From positions 1 to 64,000 of the forward strand of contig JAQXIJ010000021.1 of NCBI GenBank assembly GCA_029007725.1: a stretch of 64,000 nucleotides of DNA, read 5' to 3'. The position numbers and the translations under genes are program-made. Of the stretch, positions 44,406 through 53,309 are shown piece by piece. The notes below the pieces were generated by a model. That model did not search any database. It was not told where the DNA came from and was given only the letters and a program-made list of their open reading frames with translations. The DNA is from Bacillota bacterium (lineage in GTDB: Bacteria > Bacillota > Clostridia > UBA1381). Position 1 is the first letter of the stretch. Each line of letters begins with the position of its first letter.

Positions 44406-45065
44406 TTATATATTATGATTATAGTCAAATCCGCATTTTGACAAAAATTCTCTTGCCATAAGAGTTGCGCCCATTTGGTTCGGATGTACTCTGTCCCATG
44501 CTATGCAGCTTGAATGGCGAATTTCGCAAAAATCCTCATACAGTTTTTGAAAATTCACAAATATACAGCCATATTTTTCGGCAAGTTTTTCGCAGATTGC
44601 AACATATTCATCCATCCGTGCGCGCATTTTGTCACTTTTGTTCGGCTCCATATAGTACGGTGACAGAATGAAGATGCCCTTCACACTGTCTTTTACCTTA
44701 AGAATCATGGTTTCTACATTTTTTTCATATTCGTCCGGCATAACCTGTAAGTTAAGCATTGCCGGGCAGTCAAACTGACGCCATACGTCGTTTATGCCTA
44801 TGCAGATTGAAACCCAATCCGGATTCAAAGCCACTACGTCTCGGTCAAATCGCGCAAGCAGATCGCGGCTTGTATTACCCCCAATGCCGGAATTTGTAAC
44901 ACGTATATTAAGCTCCGGATAACAGGCAACAAGCATATTTTCAACTATTCGTACATAGCTTTTTCCGAGATTATCAAACAGTCCTTCGCCGACGGGCTGT
45001 TCACTACCCATATCGGTAACGGAATCACCTGCGAATACTATTCTGTCATTATTTTCAAAAATCAT
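44406..45065 (-). CDS. SGNH/GDSL-family hydrolase (putative esterase)
   Basis: A 219-aa protein with all four SGNH blocks: FAGDSVTD (Ser at about residue 14, block I), GIGGNTSRDLL (Gly, block II), GINDVW (Asn, block III) and DRVHPNQMG (Asp and His, block V). No signal peptide, so it probably acts in the cytosol, perhaps as a deacetylase or esterase on sugars; substrate unknown. GGAGG-type site precedes the ATG. It has its own promoter, behind the arg operon. Confidence 0.9.
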   Translation of the reverse strand: MIFENNDRIVFAGDSVTDMGSEQPVGEGLFDNLGKSYVRIVENMLVACYPELNIRVTNSGIGGNTSRDLLARFDRDVVALNPDWVSICIGINDVWRQFDCPAMLNLQVMPDEYEKNVETMILKVKDSVKGIFILSPYYMEPNKSDKMRARMDEYVAICEKLAEKYGCIFVNFQKLYEDFCEIRHSSCIAWDRVHPNQMGATLMAREFLSKCGFDYNHNI

Positions 45066-45104
45066 TTTAAGTACCCTCCGTCTTAAAATTGTTTACAGTA
45101 TAAC

Positions 45105-45133
45105 ATTTTAATACAACTGTTTAAAAAAGTCAA
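45105..45133 (-). promoter_or_regulatory. Promoter of the SGNH hydrolase
   Basis: Minus strand TTGACT (45128-45133), 17-bp spacer, TAAAAT (45105-45110), in the 93-bp gap after argF. No terminator is seen between argF and this promoter. Confidence 0.6.
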
Positions 45134-45158
45134 TATGTTTCCAAATACTTAAATACAA

Positions 45159-46064
45159 TCAATCACGCATGAGCTTTACAAGTACTGCTTTTTGCGCATG
45201 AAGGCGGTTTTCCGCTTCATCGAAAATTTCGTCCGCATGCTTTTCAAAGATATCTGCAGTTATTTCCTCGCCGCGATGTGCAGGCAGACAATGCAATACC
45301 ATTGCGTCTTTTTTAGCTGATGACATAACGTCCTCGTTAATCTGATATCCGGCAAAAATTTTCTTCCTTTCCTCTGCCTCCGACTCCTGCCCCATCGATG
45401 CCCATACATCGGTATATACAACATCAGCGTCCTCAGCTGCAGCCATAATATCTGAAGTACATATAAATTCACCGTTTTCCGCTGCCCATTTCATAATCTC
45501 CGCATCAGGTTTGTTGCTATCCGGGCAGGCAACAGCTACCTTCATGCCACACTTTATGCAGCCGACAATAAGCGAATTTGCCATGTTGTTTCCGTCACCA
45601 ATAAAGCATAGCTTTAGTCCCTGCAGTTTTATTTTATGCTCGCGTATAGTAAGCAAATCTGCAAGCACCTGACATGGATGTGCATAGTCGGTAAGACCGT
45701 TTATAACCGGAATCGAGCCGTATTTTGCCAGAGCCTCAACCTCTTCCTGGTCAAAAGTTCTTATCATTATTCCGTCAAGAAATCTCGAAAGAACTCTCGC
45801 CGTATCCTCTACCGGTTCTCCTCTTCCTATCTGCAAATCATTTGAGCTCAAAAACAGCGGATGTCCTCCGAGGTCATACATACCTACTTCAAAGGATACG
45901 CGCGTCCTGGTTGATGCCTTTTCAAAAATCATTCCGAGCGATTTTCCGGAAAGATATTTATGTTCAATTCCGTTCTTTTTTTCATATTTCAGCTGATCTG
46001 CCAGATTAAGCAATTCAATAATATCTTCTCCCGTCAAATCTCCAAGCTTCAGTAAATGTTTCAT
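45159..46064 (-). CDS. argF: Ornithine carbamoyltransferase
   Basis: A 301-aa enzyme that makes citrulline from ornithine and carbamoyl phosphate. STRTRVSFE (carbamoyl-phosphate loop, about residue 52-60), HPCQ (about 131) and HCLPAHRGEE (about 260) are diagnostic for OTC. Last gene of argCJBDF and coupled to argD by a four-base overlap. An arginine deiminase set is not nearby, so a biosynthetic role is favoured. Confidence 0.96.
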   Translation of the reverse strand: MKHLLKLGDLTGEDIIELLNLADQLKYEKKNGIEHKYLSGKSLGMIFEKASTRTRVSFEVGMYDLGGHPLFLSSNDLQIGRGEPVEDTARVLSRFLDGIMIRTFDQEEVEALAKYGSIPVINGLTDYAHPCQVLADLLTIREHKIKLQGLKLCFIGDGNNMANSLIVGCIKCGMKVAVACPDSNKPDAEIMKWAAENGEFICTSDIMAAAEDADVVYTDVWASMGQESEAEERKKIFAGYQINEDVMSSAKKDAMVLHCLPAHRGEEITADIFEKHADEIFDEAENRLHAQKAVLVKLMRD

Positions 46065-47218
46065 GCTTCAATAACTCCCTTCAAAATTTTTAGTCCTTTT
46101 TTTATTTCTTCATCAGTTATATTAAGTGCCGGCAAAAGGCGTACTTTTATTTTGGCAGTCAGTACCAAAAGTCCGTTTTTAAGGCATATATCTGCAATTT
46201 CTTTTGCGCTTTTTTCTGTTTCTATTCCTAACATAAGTCCCATTCCGCTGACGGATTTTACGCCGTTGATTTTTTTTAGTTCGGATTGTATAAGCTCGCT
46301 TTTTCTTCTGACCTCTTTAAGCAGAGCATCATCAATCCGCTCAAGATTGCTTATTGCAGCAGCCGCACATACAGGGTTGGCGCCAAAGGTCGAACCGTGA
46401 GTGCCGGGCGAGAGCGTATCCTTTACTCTTTCTCCTAGCATGGTTGCACCGAGCGGAAGTCCGCCGGCAAGTCCCTTTGCTGTTGAGACAATGTCTGGAG
46501 TCAATTCGAAATTCATATATGCATACAGCTGCCCTGTTCTGCCGTTTCCGGTCTGAACCTCATCAACTATCAGCAAAATTTCGTTTTCTGTAGTTATTTT
46601 TTCTATTTCATCAAGAAATCTCTTCGAAAGAGTATTAACTCCACCCTCACCCTGAACAATTTCTATCATAATTGCCGTAACTTCGGGTGTTATCGCTTTC
46701 TTCAGTTCTTCCGTATCATTTGCCTCAACATATTTAAATCCTTCTGTAAACGGAGTAAAGCTTGTATGAAAAGCGTCCTGCCCTGTTGCCGAAAGAGTTG
46801 TTATTGTGCGTCCGTGAAAACTGTTTTTTAATGTAACTATCACATTTTTTTCGTCCGCTCGATCAGTTCCGAACTTGCGTGCAGTCTTAATTGCGCACTC
46901 ATTTGCCTCTGCTCCCGAATTGGAGAAAAATACCTTTTTCATTCCCGTGCGCTCGCAAAGCATTTTCGCAAGCAATGCGCCGTTTGAGTTATAGTATAGG
47001 TTCGATGTATGCTGAATTTTATTAAGCTGGTCTGTCACTGCTTTTTTCCATATTTCATCCGCGACACCGAAGGTGTTTACAGCAATTCCACTGCCAAAAT
47101 CTATGTATTCTTTACCATTTTCATCATACAGTGTGCTTCCCTGGCCTCTTTCTATCACCGCATCAAACCTTACGTATGTGTTTGCGACAAATTCACTGTC
47201 CATTTGTTTAAAGTTCAT
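46061..47218 (-). CDS. argD: Acetylornithine aminotransferase
   Basis: A 385-aa PLP enzyme turning N-acetylglutamate semialdehyde into N-acetylornithine. Visible: FSNSGAEANECAIK, DEVQTGNGRTG and STAKGLAGGLPLGA with the PLP Lys (about residue 240). The ATG at 47218 lies 16 bp after the argB stop with AAAGGA upstream. The extension to 47254 would overlap argB. Confidence 0.95.
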   Translation of the reverse strand: MNFKQMDSEFVANTYVRFDAVIERGQGSTLYDENGKEYIDFGSGIAVNTFGVADEIWKKAVTDQLNKIQHTSNLYYNSNGALLAKMLCERTGMKKVFFSNSGAEANECAIKTARKFGTDRADEKNVIVTLKNSFHGRTITTLSATGQDAFHTSFTPFTEGFKYVEANDTEELKKAITPEVTAIMIEIVQGEGGVNTLSKRFLDEIEKITTENEILLIVDEVQTGNGRTGQLYAYMNFELTPDIVSTAKGLAGGLPLGATMLGERVKDTLSPGTHGSTFGANPVCAAAAISNLERIDDALLKEVRRKSELIQSELKKINGVKSVSGMGLMLGIETEKSAKEIADICLKNGLLVLTAKIKVRLLPALNITDEEIKKGLKILKGVIEA

Positions 47219-47234
47219 TTCCCGGTATCCTTTC

Positions 47235-48086
47235 TTATACAAACATAGTGCCAATGCCCTCGTTTGTCAGGGTTTCGAGCAGTATGGAGTGTGGCACTCT
47301 GCCGTCAATCATAAACACACGCTTAACGCCCTGGCGTACCGCTTCAATGCAGCAGTCAACTTTCGGAATCATTCCTCCCGAAATAATCCCCTCGCTTATA
47401 AGCTGCGGTGCTTCGCTTACACGCACCACAGGAATAAGCGACTCTTCATCGTCCTTGTCGCGTAGCAGACCACGGATATCAGTCATTGAAATAAAGCTCT
47501 CTGCTTTAAGCATTCCAGCAATTTTTGATGCAGCCGTATCGGCATTTATGTTATATATATTATTTTTGCCATCGCAGCCTATTGTGGAAATTACTGGAAT
47601 ATAGCCCTTATCCAAGACATCAAGTATAGGCTGAACATTTATATGTGTAATTTTTCCGACAAATCCCAGGCGCTCGTCCATAGATTCAGCCTCAATCATG
47701 TGTCCGTCGGTACCGCAGAGACCGATAGCCTTTCCACCCATATTCTGAATAAGGTTTACCAGTCCCTTGTTAATTTTTCCCGAAAGCACCATCTGAGCAA
47801 CATCAACGGTTTCTCGGTCGGTCACACGCAGACCGTCCACAAACTCGGTCTTTTTGCCGATTTTATTCAGCATACCGGTAATTTCCGGGCCGCCGCCATG
47901 GATAAGCACAACGCGCACTCCGATAAGCGACAAAAGTACTATGTCGCCCATTACCGCATTTTTCAAATCCTCGTTTATCATGGCGTTTCCGCCGTATTTT
48001 ACAACAAGAATTTTATTATAATATTTTTGTATGTATGGCAGCGCTTCAATAAGAATTTTAGCGCGGTCTTTGTTTTCAATCTTCAT
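47235..48086 (-). CDS. argB: Acetylglutamate kinase
   Basis: A 283-aa amino-acid kinase. VVKYGGNAM (about 27-35), IHGGGPEI (about 63-70) and GGMIPKVDCCIEAVRQGVKRVFMIDGR split across 235-260 are typical. The segment of argJ-argB spacing (99 bp) is longer than other gaps in the operon and holds no clear hairpin. In many bacteria ArgB is the arginine-inhibited step; an N-terminal helix of the inhibited form is short here, so this cannot be read off. Confidence 0.96.
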   Translation of the reverse strand: MKIENKDRAKILIEALPYIQKYYNKILVVKYGGNAMINEDLKNAVMGDIVLLSLIGVRVVLIHGGGPEITGMLNKIGKKTEFVDGLRVTDRETVDVAQMVLSGKINKGLVNLIQNMGGKAIGLCGTDGHMIEAESMDERLGFVGKITHINVQPILDVLDKGYIPVISTIGCDGKNNIYNINADTAASKIAGMLKAESFISMTDIRGLLRDKDDEESLIPVVRVSEAPQLISEGIISGGMIPKVDCCIEAVRQGVKRVFMIDGRVPHSILLETLTNEGIGTMFV

Positions 48087-48185
48087 TTTTCCTCCTGTCA
48101 GCCGCTTTTAACCAATTAAAACTCTCACATTAAACTACAAGGCGGCATAGAATTTTTATTAGCGGTTAAATTCGCTACTTTTTTA

Positions 48186-49400
48186 TCAGGTACGGTAATC
48201 TCCGTTTATCTTTATGTAGTCATATGTTAAATCGCATCCCCATGCGGTAGCGGCATATGAGCCTGCATTGAGCTCTATATAAATGATGATCTCATCCTCT
48301 GAGAGTATACTTTTCGCTGTGTCTTCGTCAAAGTCAACACCGCTTCCGTTTTTGCACACATCAATTTTTCCAACTCTTGATGAAAGGCTTACATCAACTT
48401 TAGTTACATCAAGATTAATCCCTGCATAGCCGATTGCGCACAAAATTCTTCCCCAGTTGGCATCCGCTCCGAACATTGCCGCCTTAAATAGAGTTGAGCA
48501 GATGACGCTTTTTGCAACCGTCTTTGCATCCGTATCGCTTGCGGCACCACTGACATTACATTCCAAAAGTTTTGTCGCGCCCTCGCCGTCCTTTGCAATT
48601 CTACGGCATAGGGTTGTCGTAACTTTGTTGAGTGCTTCGGCAAACATTTTAAACTCACTGTTTTCGCTGTCTATCGTCTTGTTTTCTGCCATTCCGTTCG
48701 CCAAAACAGTAACCATATCGTTTGTTGACGTATCCCCGTCAACGCTTATCATATTAAAGGTATCCTTTATATCGGCCGACAGCGCCTTTTGCAGCATTTC
48801 GCTGGTTATACATACATCGGTCGTTATGAACACAAGCATTGTCGCCATATTCGGATGAATCATGCCCGAACCCTTTGCAATTCCTCCGATATGACAGGTC
48901 TTGCCTCCAATTTCAAATTCAAACGCAATTTCTTTTCTCACTGTATCGGTCGTCATTATTGCATATGCAGCGTCACTGCTGCCTTTTTCATTCAGTCCTG
49001 CGACCAGTGCCGGCATTGCATCGGCTATAGGCTTCGGATCAAGTGGGAGTCCGATAACTCCGGTTGAAGCCACTATAACATCCTCCGGCTTTATATAGGT
49101 ATTTTCTGCAACTATGCTGCACATTTTTTTCGCAACTTCTATTCCGTCGCTGTTGCAGGTGTTTGCATTGCCGCTGTTGCAGACTATCGCCTGTGCAACG
49201 CCGTCTGAAATATTCTTTTTCGTAACCCACAGCGGTGCGCCTTTTACGAGATTCTGTGTGTAGCAACCGGCTGCCGCCGCCGGCTTTTCACTAACTATCA
49301 GCGCAAGATCATATTTATCCTTGTTTTTTCGTATTCCGGCATGGATTCCATTCGCAAAAAAACCTTTTGCAGCACAAACTCCTCCGTTTATCTCTTTCAT
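48186..49400 (-). CDS. argJ: Ornithine acetyltransferase/glutamate N-acetyltransferase
   Basis: A 404-aa enzyme that recycles the acetyl group in the cyclic arginine route. It is made as a precursor that cleaves itself before a Thr: the site is in KGSGMIHPNMATML (about residue 180), where the T of ATML is the nucleophile. CNSGNANTCN and GDTSTNDMV are also typical. Full-length and in the usual place after argC. Whether it also makes acetylglutamate from acetyl-CoA cannot be seen, but no argA is present here. Confidence 0.96.
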   Translation of the reverse strand: MKEINGGVCAAKGFFANGIHAGIRKNKDKYDLALIVSEKPAAAAGCYTQNLVKGAPLWVTKKNISDGVAQAIVCNSGNANTCNSDGIEVAKKMCSIVAENTYIKPEDVIVASTGVIGLPLDPKPIADAMPALVAGLNEKGSSDAAYAIMTTDTVRKEIAFEFEIGGKTCHIGGIAKGSGMIHPNMATMLVFITTDVCITSEMLQKALSADIKDTFNMISVDGDTSTNDMVTVLANGMAENKTIDSENSEFKMFAEALNKVTTTLCRRIAKDGEGATKLLECNVSGAASDTDAKTVAKSVICSTLFKAAMFGADANWGRILCAIGYAGINLDVTKVDVSLSSRVGKIDVCKNGSGVDFDEDTAKSILSEDEIIIYIELNAGSYAATAWGCDLTYDYIKINGDYRT

Positions 49401-49418
49401 TTATATATACCTCCGTTA

Positions 49419-50351
49419 TTACAAGTCAAGTCCCTTTGTTTCATCAAATCCAAGTGCCAGATTCATGCACTGAATTGCCGCTCCCGAAGAACCTTTACCT
49501 AGATTGTCAAACCTGGCCGCAATCAATACCCTGTCATCATTTCCAGTAACCTCAATCTCCAGACTGTCTTTACCCGAAAGATTGTTACTGCCCAAAAAGC
49601 CCTCTTTGCCGAACGGCATAACCTTTACTACCTTTTCATCTTTATAATGCTCCGCAAAAAACAAGTAAATATCGCGTGCCGTAACATTTTTGGCCAACAG
49701 CCGCGTGAACACCGGTACCGACACCACCATTCCACTGTAAAAATCTGATACAATCGGTGAAAAAATCGGCTCGTTTTCAAGTCCAGTTATCTTTTTCATT
49801 TCTTTCAAGTGCTTGTGTTTCTGTGTAAGACCATACTGTCTCGGTGAATCAAGCTCCCTGCCCCTGTTCTGCGATTCATATTCGGCAATCATTTTTTTCC
49901 CTCCGCCGGAATATCCGGTGACCGAATAGCATACCACCGGATAATCCTTTGGCATAAGTCCCGAGAAAATAAGCGGATATACTATAGAAATGAAACCGCT
50001 TGCATGACAACCGGGGACTGCAATTCTGGCTGACGAACATATTTTTCCCCTAAAGCTTTCGCCCAACTCCGGAAATCCGTATGCCCATCCCTTCTCAGTC
50101 CTGTGAGCTGTTGAAGTATCAAGTATCTTTACCTTGCTTTCGCCCAGTGCACCGACAATTTCTCTTGAAGCGTCGTCCGGAAGGCATAAAAAGGCCGCAT
50201 CTGCGCTTTTGATTGCCTGTATTCTCTTATCCAGATTTTTTCTGTTTTCATCACTTATTGTTATAAGTTCAACATCGTCGCGTGCCGAAAGCCGTTCATA
50301 AATCCTCAGTCCCGTGGTACCGGCACTCCCGTCAACAAACACTTTTTTCAT
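49419..50351 (-). CDS. argC: N-acetyl-gamma-glutamyl-phosphate reductase, type 2
   Basis: A 310-aa NADPH-dependent dehydrogenase. The N-terminus VFVDGSAGTTGLRIYERL and the shorter length (310 against about 345) are those of the type 2 ArgC group. The catalytic Cys is in VPGCHASGF (about residue 114-122). First gene of the arg operon; GAGGTG precedes the ATG by six bases. Confidence 0.94.
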   Translation of the reverse strand: MKKVFVDGSAGTTGLRIYERLSARDDVELITISDENRKNLDKRIQAIKSADAAFLCLPDDASREIVGALGESKVKILDTSTAHRTEKGWAYGFPELGESFRGKICSSARIAVPGCHASGFISIVYPLIFSGLMPKDYPVVCYSVTGYSGGGKKMIAEYESQNRGRELDSPRQYGLTQKHKHLKEMKKITGLENEPIFSPIVSDFYSGMVVSVPVFTRLLAKNVTARDIYLFFAEHYKDEKVVKVMPFGKEGFLGSNNLSGKDSLEIEVTGNDDRVLIAARFDNLGKGSSGAAIQCMNLALGFDETKGLDL

Positions 50352-50366
50352 TTATTGCACCTCTTG

Positions 50367-50380
50367 TGTATAAATATACA
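50367..50380. promoter_or_regulatory. Candidate ARG box
   Basis: TGTATAAATATACA: two perfect 6-bp arms (TGTATA/TATACA) around AA, located between the argC promoter and its ribosome-binding site. Place and AT-rich palindromic form suit an ArgR/AhrC half-pair; no argR gene is in the window. Confidence 0.45.
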
Positions 50381-50401
50381 TATAGACTTTTTAACTCTAG
50401 T

Positions 50402-50430
50402 ATTATGACATATTATTTACAATCTGTCAA
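50402..50430 (-). promoter_or_regulatory. Promoter of argCJBDF
   Basis: Minus strand TTGACA (50425-50430), 17-bp spacer, CATAAT (50402-50407), about 50 bases from the argC ATG. Confidence 0.78.
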
Positions 50431-50535
50431 GCAGTGATACATTACAAATGATACATTATACGTCTTTTTGTGAATATTTATAAGTTAAAGTGACTTTTTA
50501 TTCATTATTTTGTTATTTTTTTTTATGAAACACTA

Positions 50536-50564
50536 TGGCAATATACGTATATTTGTGTTATAAT
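50536..50564 (+). promoter_or_regulatory. Promoter of the EamA permease gene
   Basis: Poor -35 TGGCAA (50536-50541), 17-bp spacer containing the palindrome ATATACGTATAT (50541-50552), -10 TATAAT (50559-50564), then a leader of about 50 bases. The missing -35 suggests it may need an activator. Confidence 0.5.
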
Positions 50565-50619
50565 AAGAAGTGATTCTACTATTTCAGCAAGTATTCAATA
50601 TATTTCGGAGGATATAATT

Positions 50620-51504
50620 ATGAATAAAAAAATAAAGTCAACAGTCATGCTTTTCACAGCAGCAATTATATGGGGCTTTGCATTCGTCGCACAGTGTCTT
50701 GTAGACACCGACAAACTAGGGAACTTTTCATTTAACGGAATACGATTTGCACTAGGCGCAGTTTCCCTTATTCCTATTATAATGATTTTTGAAAAGGAAG
50801 AAAAAAATCTCGAAAAGCTGAAAAAAACCGTCATATCCGCGGCAGTGGCAGGAACCGCGCTGTTTGCGGCATCAGCTCTTCAGCAATTCGGAATAAGTAT
50901 CAATCACAATGCCGGAAAGGCAGGGTTTATAACAGGGCTGTATACTGTTCTGGTGCCGATTCTCGGATGCATAATATGGAAAAGAAAAACGCACATAAAC
51001 ACATGGATTGCGGCATTACTGGCGGCAATGGGTCTGTTTTTGCTGAGCGCATCTGAGGGTATTTCGTCAATAGATGTCGGCGATATCGTTGTGCTTATCG
51101 GTTCGTTTTTCTGGGCAATACATATTCTTGTGGTTGACAGCAACGTAAATTTCGTAAGTCCGATTAAGTTTTCATGTATCCAGTTTTTTGTATGCAGCGC
51201 GCTGAATCTTATTCTTGCCTTGTTTACCGAAAGCATTACGTGGAGTGGTATAACCTCAGCTACTATTCCGATTCTGTATACCGGAATTATGTCTGTCGGA
51301 GTTGCGTATACCTGTCAGGTTATCGGTCAAAAAGATGCTGACCCTAATTTTGCGGCAATCGTGCTGTCCAGTGAATGTGTTTTCAGCGCAATTGGAGGTG
51401 CCATAATTCTTAACGAAAAAATGCCGTGGCAGGGATATCTTGGCTGTGTGATGATATTTGCCGGAATTGTTCTTTCACAGTTAAAATCAAAGGAGAATGC
51501 ATAG
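50620..51504 (+). CDS. EamA/DMT-family permease
   Basis: A 294-aa membrane protein with about ten hydrophobic helices in two EamA halves (about 5-140 and 155-290). The first half ends WIAALLAAMGLFLL and the second SECVFSAIGGAIILNEKMPW, a shape common to drug/metabolite transporters. The substrate is unknown. GGAGG precedes the ATG. The stop is directly followed by the DUF4250 gene. Confidence 0.9.
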   Translation: MNKKIKSTVMLFTAAIIWGFAFVAQCLVDTDKLGNFSFNGIRFALGAVSLIPIIMIFEKEEKNLEKLKKTVISAAVAGTALFAASALQQFGISINHNAGKAGFITGLYTVLVPILGCIIWKRKTHINTWIAALLAAMGLFLLSASEGISSIDVGDIVVLIGSFFWAIHILVVDSNVNFVSPIKFSCIQFFVCSALNLILALFTESITWSGITSATIPILYTGIMSVGVAYTCQVIGQKDADPNFAAIVLSSECVFSAIGGAIILNEKMPWQGYLGCVMIFAGIVLSQLKSKENA

Positions 51505-51678
51505 ATGATACCAAATGACCCCGTAATACTTTTAAGCTTTATAAATACTAAGCTTCGCGACAACTACGCCAGTTTGCATGAGCTTTGTTCAGATTTTGAA
51601 GTAAACGAGGATGACATAAAATTAAAGCTTGACTCAATCGGCTACAGCTACAGCAGCGAACAAAACCGTTTTGTATAG
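51505..51678 (+). CDS. DUF4250 small protein (57 aa)
   Basis: A 57-aa acidic protein beginning right after the permease stop codon (TAG ATG) with AAAGGAG nine bases upstream. The pattern PNDPVILLSFINTKLRD, then HELCSDFEVNEDDIKLKL and SIGYSYSSEQNRFV matches the DUF4250 family of clostridia, with unknown function. It looks like a small helical DNA-binding-like fold (a guess). Shorter than common ORF-size cut-offs, but the coupling to the permease and family match support it. Confidence 0.8.
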   Translation: MIPNDPVILLSFINTKLRDNYASLHELCSDFEVNEDDIKLKLDSIGYSYSSEQNRFV

Positions 51679-51827
51679 TAAACAATGTTTCGGTGAACAA
51701 AACAGGTATGCGTGTACTAAAAAGCTTGTTTCTATCACAACAGTATATGACTTTTTTATGCGTCGGTGATTTAATCTGTGTCTTTTTGCGACTAAGTAGC
51801 GAGCAAGCAACCGGCTTTTTCATTAAA

Positions 51828-51857
51828 TAAAAATCGGAACAAGCAAAGCTTGCTCCG
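51828..51857 (-). terminator. Terminator of tRNA-Leu
   Basis: Minus strand stem CGGAGCAAGC/GCTTGTTCCG (51848-51857 and 51835-51844; one G-T pair) with loop TTT, followed by a T-rich tail. Confidence 0.82.
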
Positions 51858-51860
51858 ACG

Positions 51861-51949
51861 TGGTGCCCAAGGCCGGGGTCGAACCGGCACGGGAATCTCT
51901 TCCCACAGGATTTTAAGTCCTGGGCGTCTGCCAATTCCGCCACTTGGGC
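51861..51949 (-). tRNA. tRNA-Leu (anticodon UAA)
   Basis: On the minus strand, acceptor arms GCCCAAG and CTTGGGC (51949-51943 and 51871-51865), discriminator A and encoded CCA (51864-51861). Anticodon stem CAGGA/TCCTG around a loop with TAA; long variable arm with GGGAA/TTCCC; T arm GCCGG-TTCGACC-CCGGC. The long variable arm marks a class II tRNA. Confidence 0.97.
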
Positions 51950-51968
51950 ATATTTAACAACAAATAAA

Positions 51969-51997
51969 ATTATATCATATTTATCAATTAGTGTCAA
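51969..51997 (-). promoter_or_regulatory. Consensus promoter of tRNA-Leu
   Basis: Minus strand TTGACA (51992-51997), 17-bp spacer, TATAAT (51969-51974), 20 bases before the tRNA 5' end. Confidence 0.88.
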
Positions 51998-52049
51998 TAC
52001 CTTTTTTCTTCAAATTGACATTTGTGTTTTTTTTACTGACAGTTTTACG

Positions 52050-52082
52050 AAAAGCAAAGCGGCACAGAAAATCTGTGCCACT
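52050..52082 (-). terminator. Terminator of the hrcA-grpE-dnaK-dnaJ operon
   Basis: GGCACAGA (52061-52068) pairs with TCTGTGCC (52072-52079) on a three-base loop; on the minus strand it is followed by TTTGCTTTT. Confidence 0.8.
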
Positions 52083-52108
52083 TTCACAAAATTCTATCAT
52101 TTATCCCA

Positions 52109-53248
52109 TTATTTGAATATATCCTTCATAGTATCGATAAATCCCTTTCGCTTGCGGTAATTTTTCTCCACTACCGTTCCGTCAAACTCACGCAACAAAT
52201 CCTTTTGCTTTTGTGTAAGGTTTTTCGGAGTTTCAACCTCAACAACAATATATTCGTCACCTCTGCCTTTGCCACGCATATACGGAATACCCTTACCTCG
52301 TATTCTGAAGATGCTTCCGGTCTGCGTTTCCGGAGGAATATCGTACTCAACAAGACCGCTTATTGTAGGCACTTTGATCGTTGCACCGAGTGCCGCCTGA
52401 GCAAAGGTAATCGGCAATGTCAAGTAAACGTCAAATTCCTTACGTGTGAATATATTATGCTTCTTTATGCGGACAGTCAGCAAAAGGTCACCTGCCGGTC
52501 CTCCCTTTTCTCCTATTTCACCGGCGCCCTGAATCTGCATGGTTCTGCCATCATCAATGCCCTGCGGGATTGTAACCTCAATGGTTTTTTGCACACGAAC
52601 TCTGCCATTGCCGTGACATTTATCACATGGGCTTTCTATAATCGTACACTTACCACGGCACTCCGGGCAAGTAGTAACGTTACGTATATATCCGAGCGGG
52701 GTCCTGGTCTGCGTTGTAACCTGACCCGTACCGCCGCATCGCGGACAGGTTTTGGGGCTTGTTCCCGGTTTCGCGCCGCTGCCGTGACACGTGCCGCACT
52801 CATCATATTTATCAATATTAATTTTCTTTTTACATCCAAATGCAGCTTCTTCAAATGTAAGTTCGATAATTTGACGGATATCGGCACCCCTTTTCGGTCC
52901 GTTTCTGCGTCCGCCACCACCGAAACCGAAGCCTCCCCCGAACAAATCGGAGAAAATATCACCGAAATCACCGAAGCCGTCAAAGCCGCCTGTGCCTCCT
53001 TGACCGGCACCGAAGTTAGGGTCAACTCCGGCATGACCATACTGGTCATATCTCGCCTTTTTATCACTGTCAGACAAAACCTCATATGCCTCGTTTATCT
53101 CTTTGAACTTGGCTTCTGCAGTTTTATCTCCCGGATGCAGATCCGGATGATATTTTTTTGCTTCTTTTCTGTAAGCCTTTTTTATTTCGTCGGCTGATGC
53201 ACCTTTGGATACACCTAAAACCTCATAATAATCTCTTTTATCAGCCAC
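52109..53248 (-). CDS. dnaJ: Chaperone DnaJ
   Basis: A 379-aa Hsp40. J domain (1-70) with the HPD tripeptide, Gly/Phe-rich linker (about 75-120), zinc-binding domain with [24 protein letters not shown] and CDKCHGNG (about 150-215), then the substrate-binding C-terminal domains. The third zinc motif ends with Cys instead of Gly, leaving one extra Cys. The start is a GTG at 53248 ([13 protein letters not shown]), with GAGGTGG five bases upstream; the ATG at 53293 lies close to dnaK and has no such site. Confidence 0.95.
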   Translation of the reverse strand: MADKRDYYEVLGVSKGASADEIKKAYRKEAKKYHPDLHPGDKTAEAKFKEINEAYEVLSDSDKKARYDQYGHAGVDPNFGAGQGGTGGFDGFGDFGDIFSDLFGGGFGFGGGGRRNGPKRGADIRQIIELTFEEAAFGCKKKINIDKYDECGTCHGSGAKPGTSPKTCPRCGGTGQVTTQTRTPLGYIRNVTTCPECRGKCTIIESPCDKCHGNGRVRVQKTIEVTIPQGIDDGRTMQIQGAGEIGEKGGPAGDLLLTVRIKKHNIFTRKEFDVYLTLPITFAQAALGATIKVPTISGLVEYDIPPETQTGSIFRIRGKGIPYMRGKGRGDEYIVVEVETPKNLTQKQKDLLREFDGTVVEKNYRKRKGFIDTMKDIFK

Positions 53249-53309
53249 AATTTCCACCTCATAAATATCTTGACAAAAGGGCGACCGATTCAAGCCGCCC
53301 TATTGCAGA

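Noticed and set aside
51548-51997. A 149-codon minus-strand frame that spans tRNA-Leu
   Set aside because: It runs through the tRNA and its terminator; the tRNA is beyond doubt.
52205-53197. A 330-codon open frame on the plus strand opposite dnaJ
   Set aside because: Antisense shadow of dnaJ, with Cys-rich composition caused by the complementary zinc motifs.
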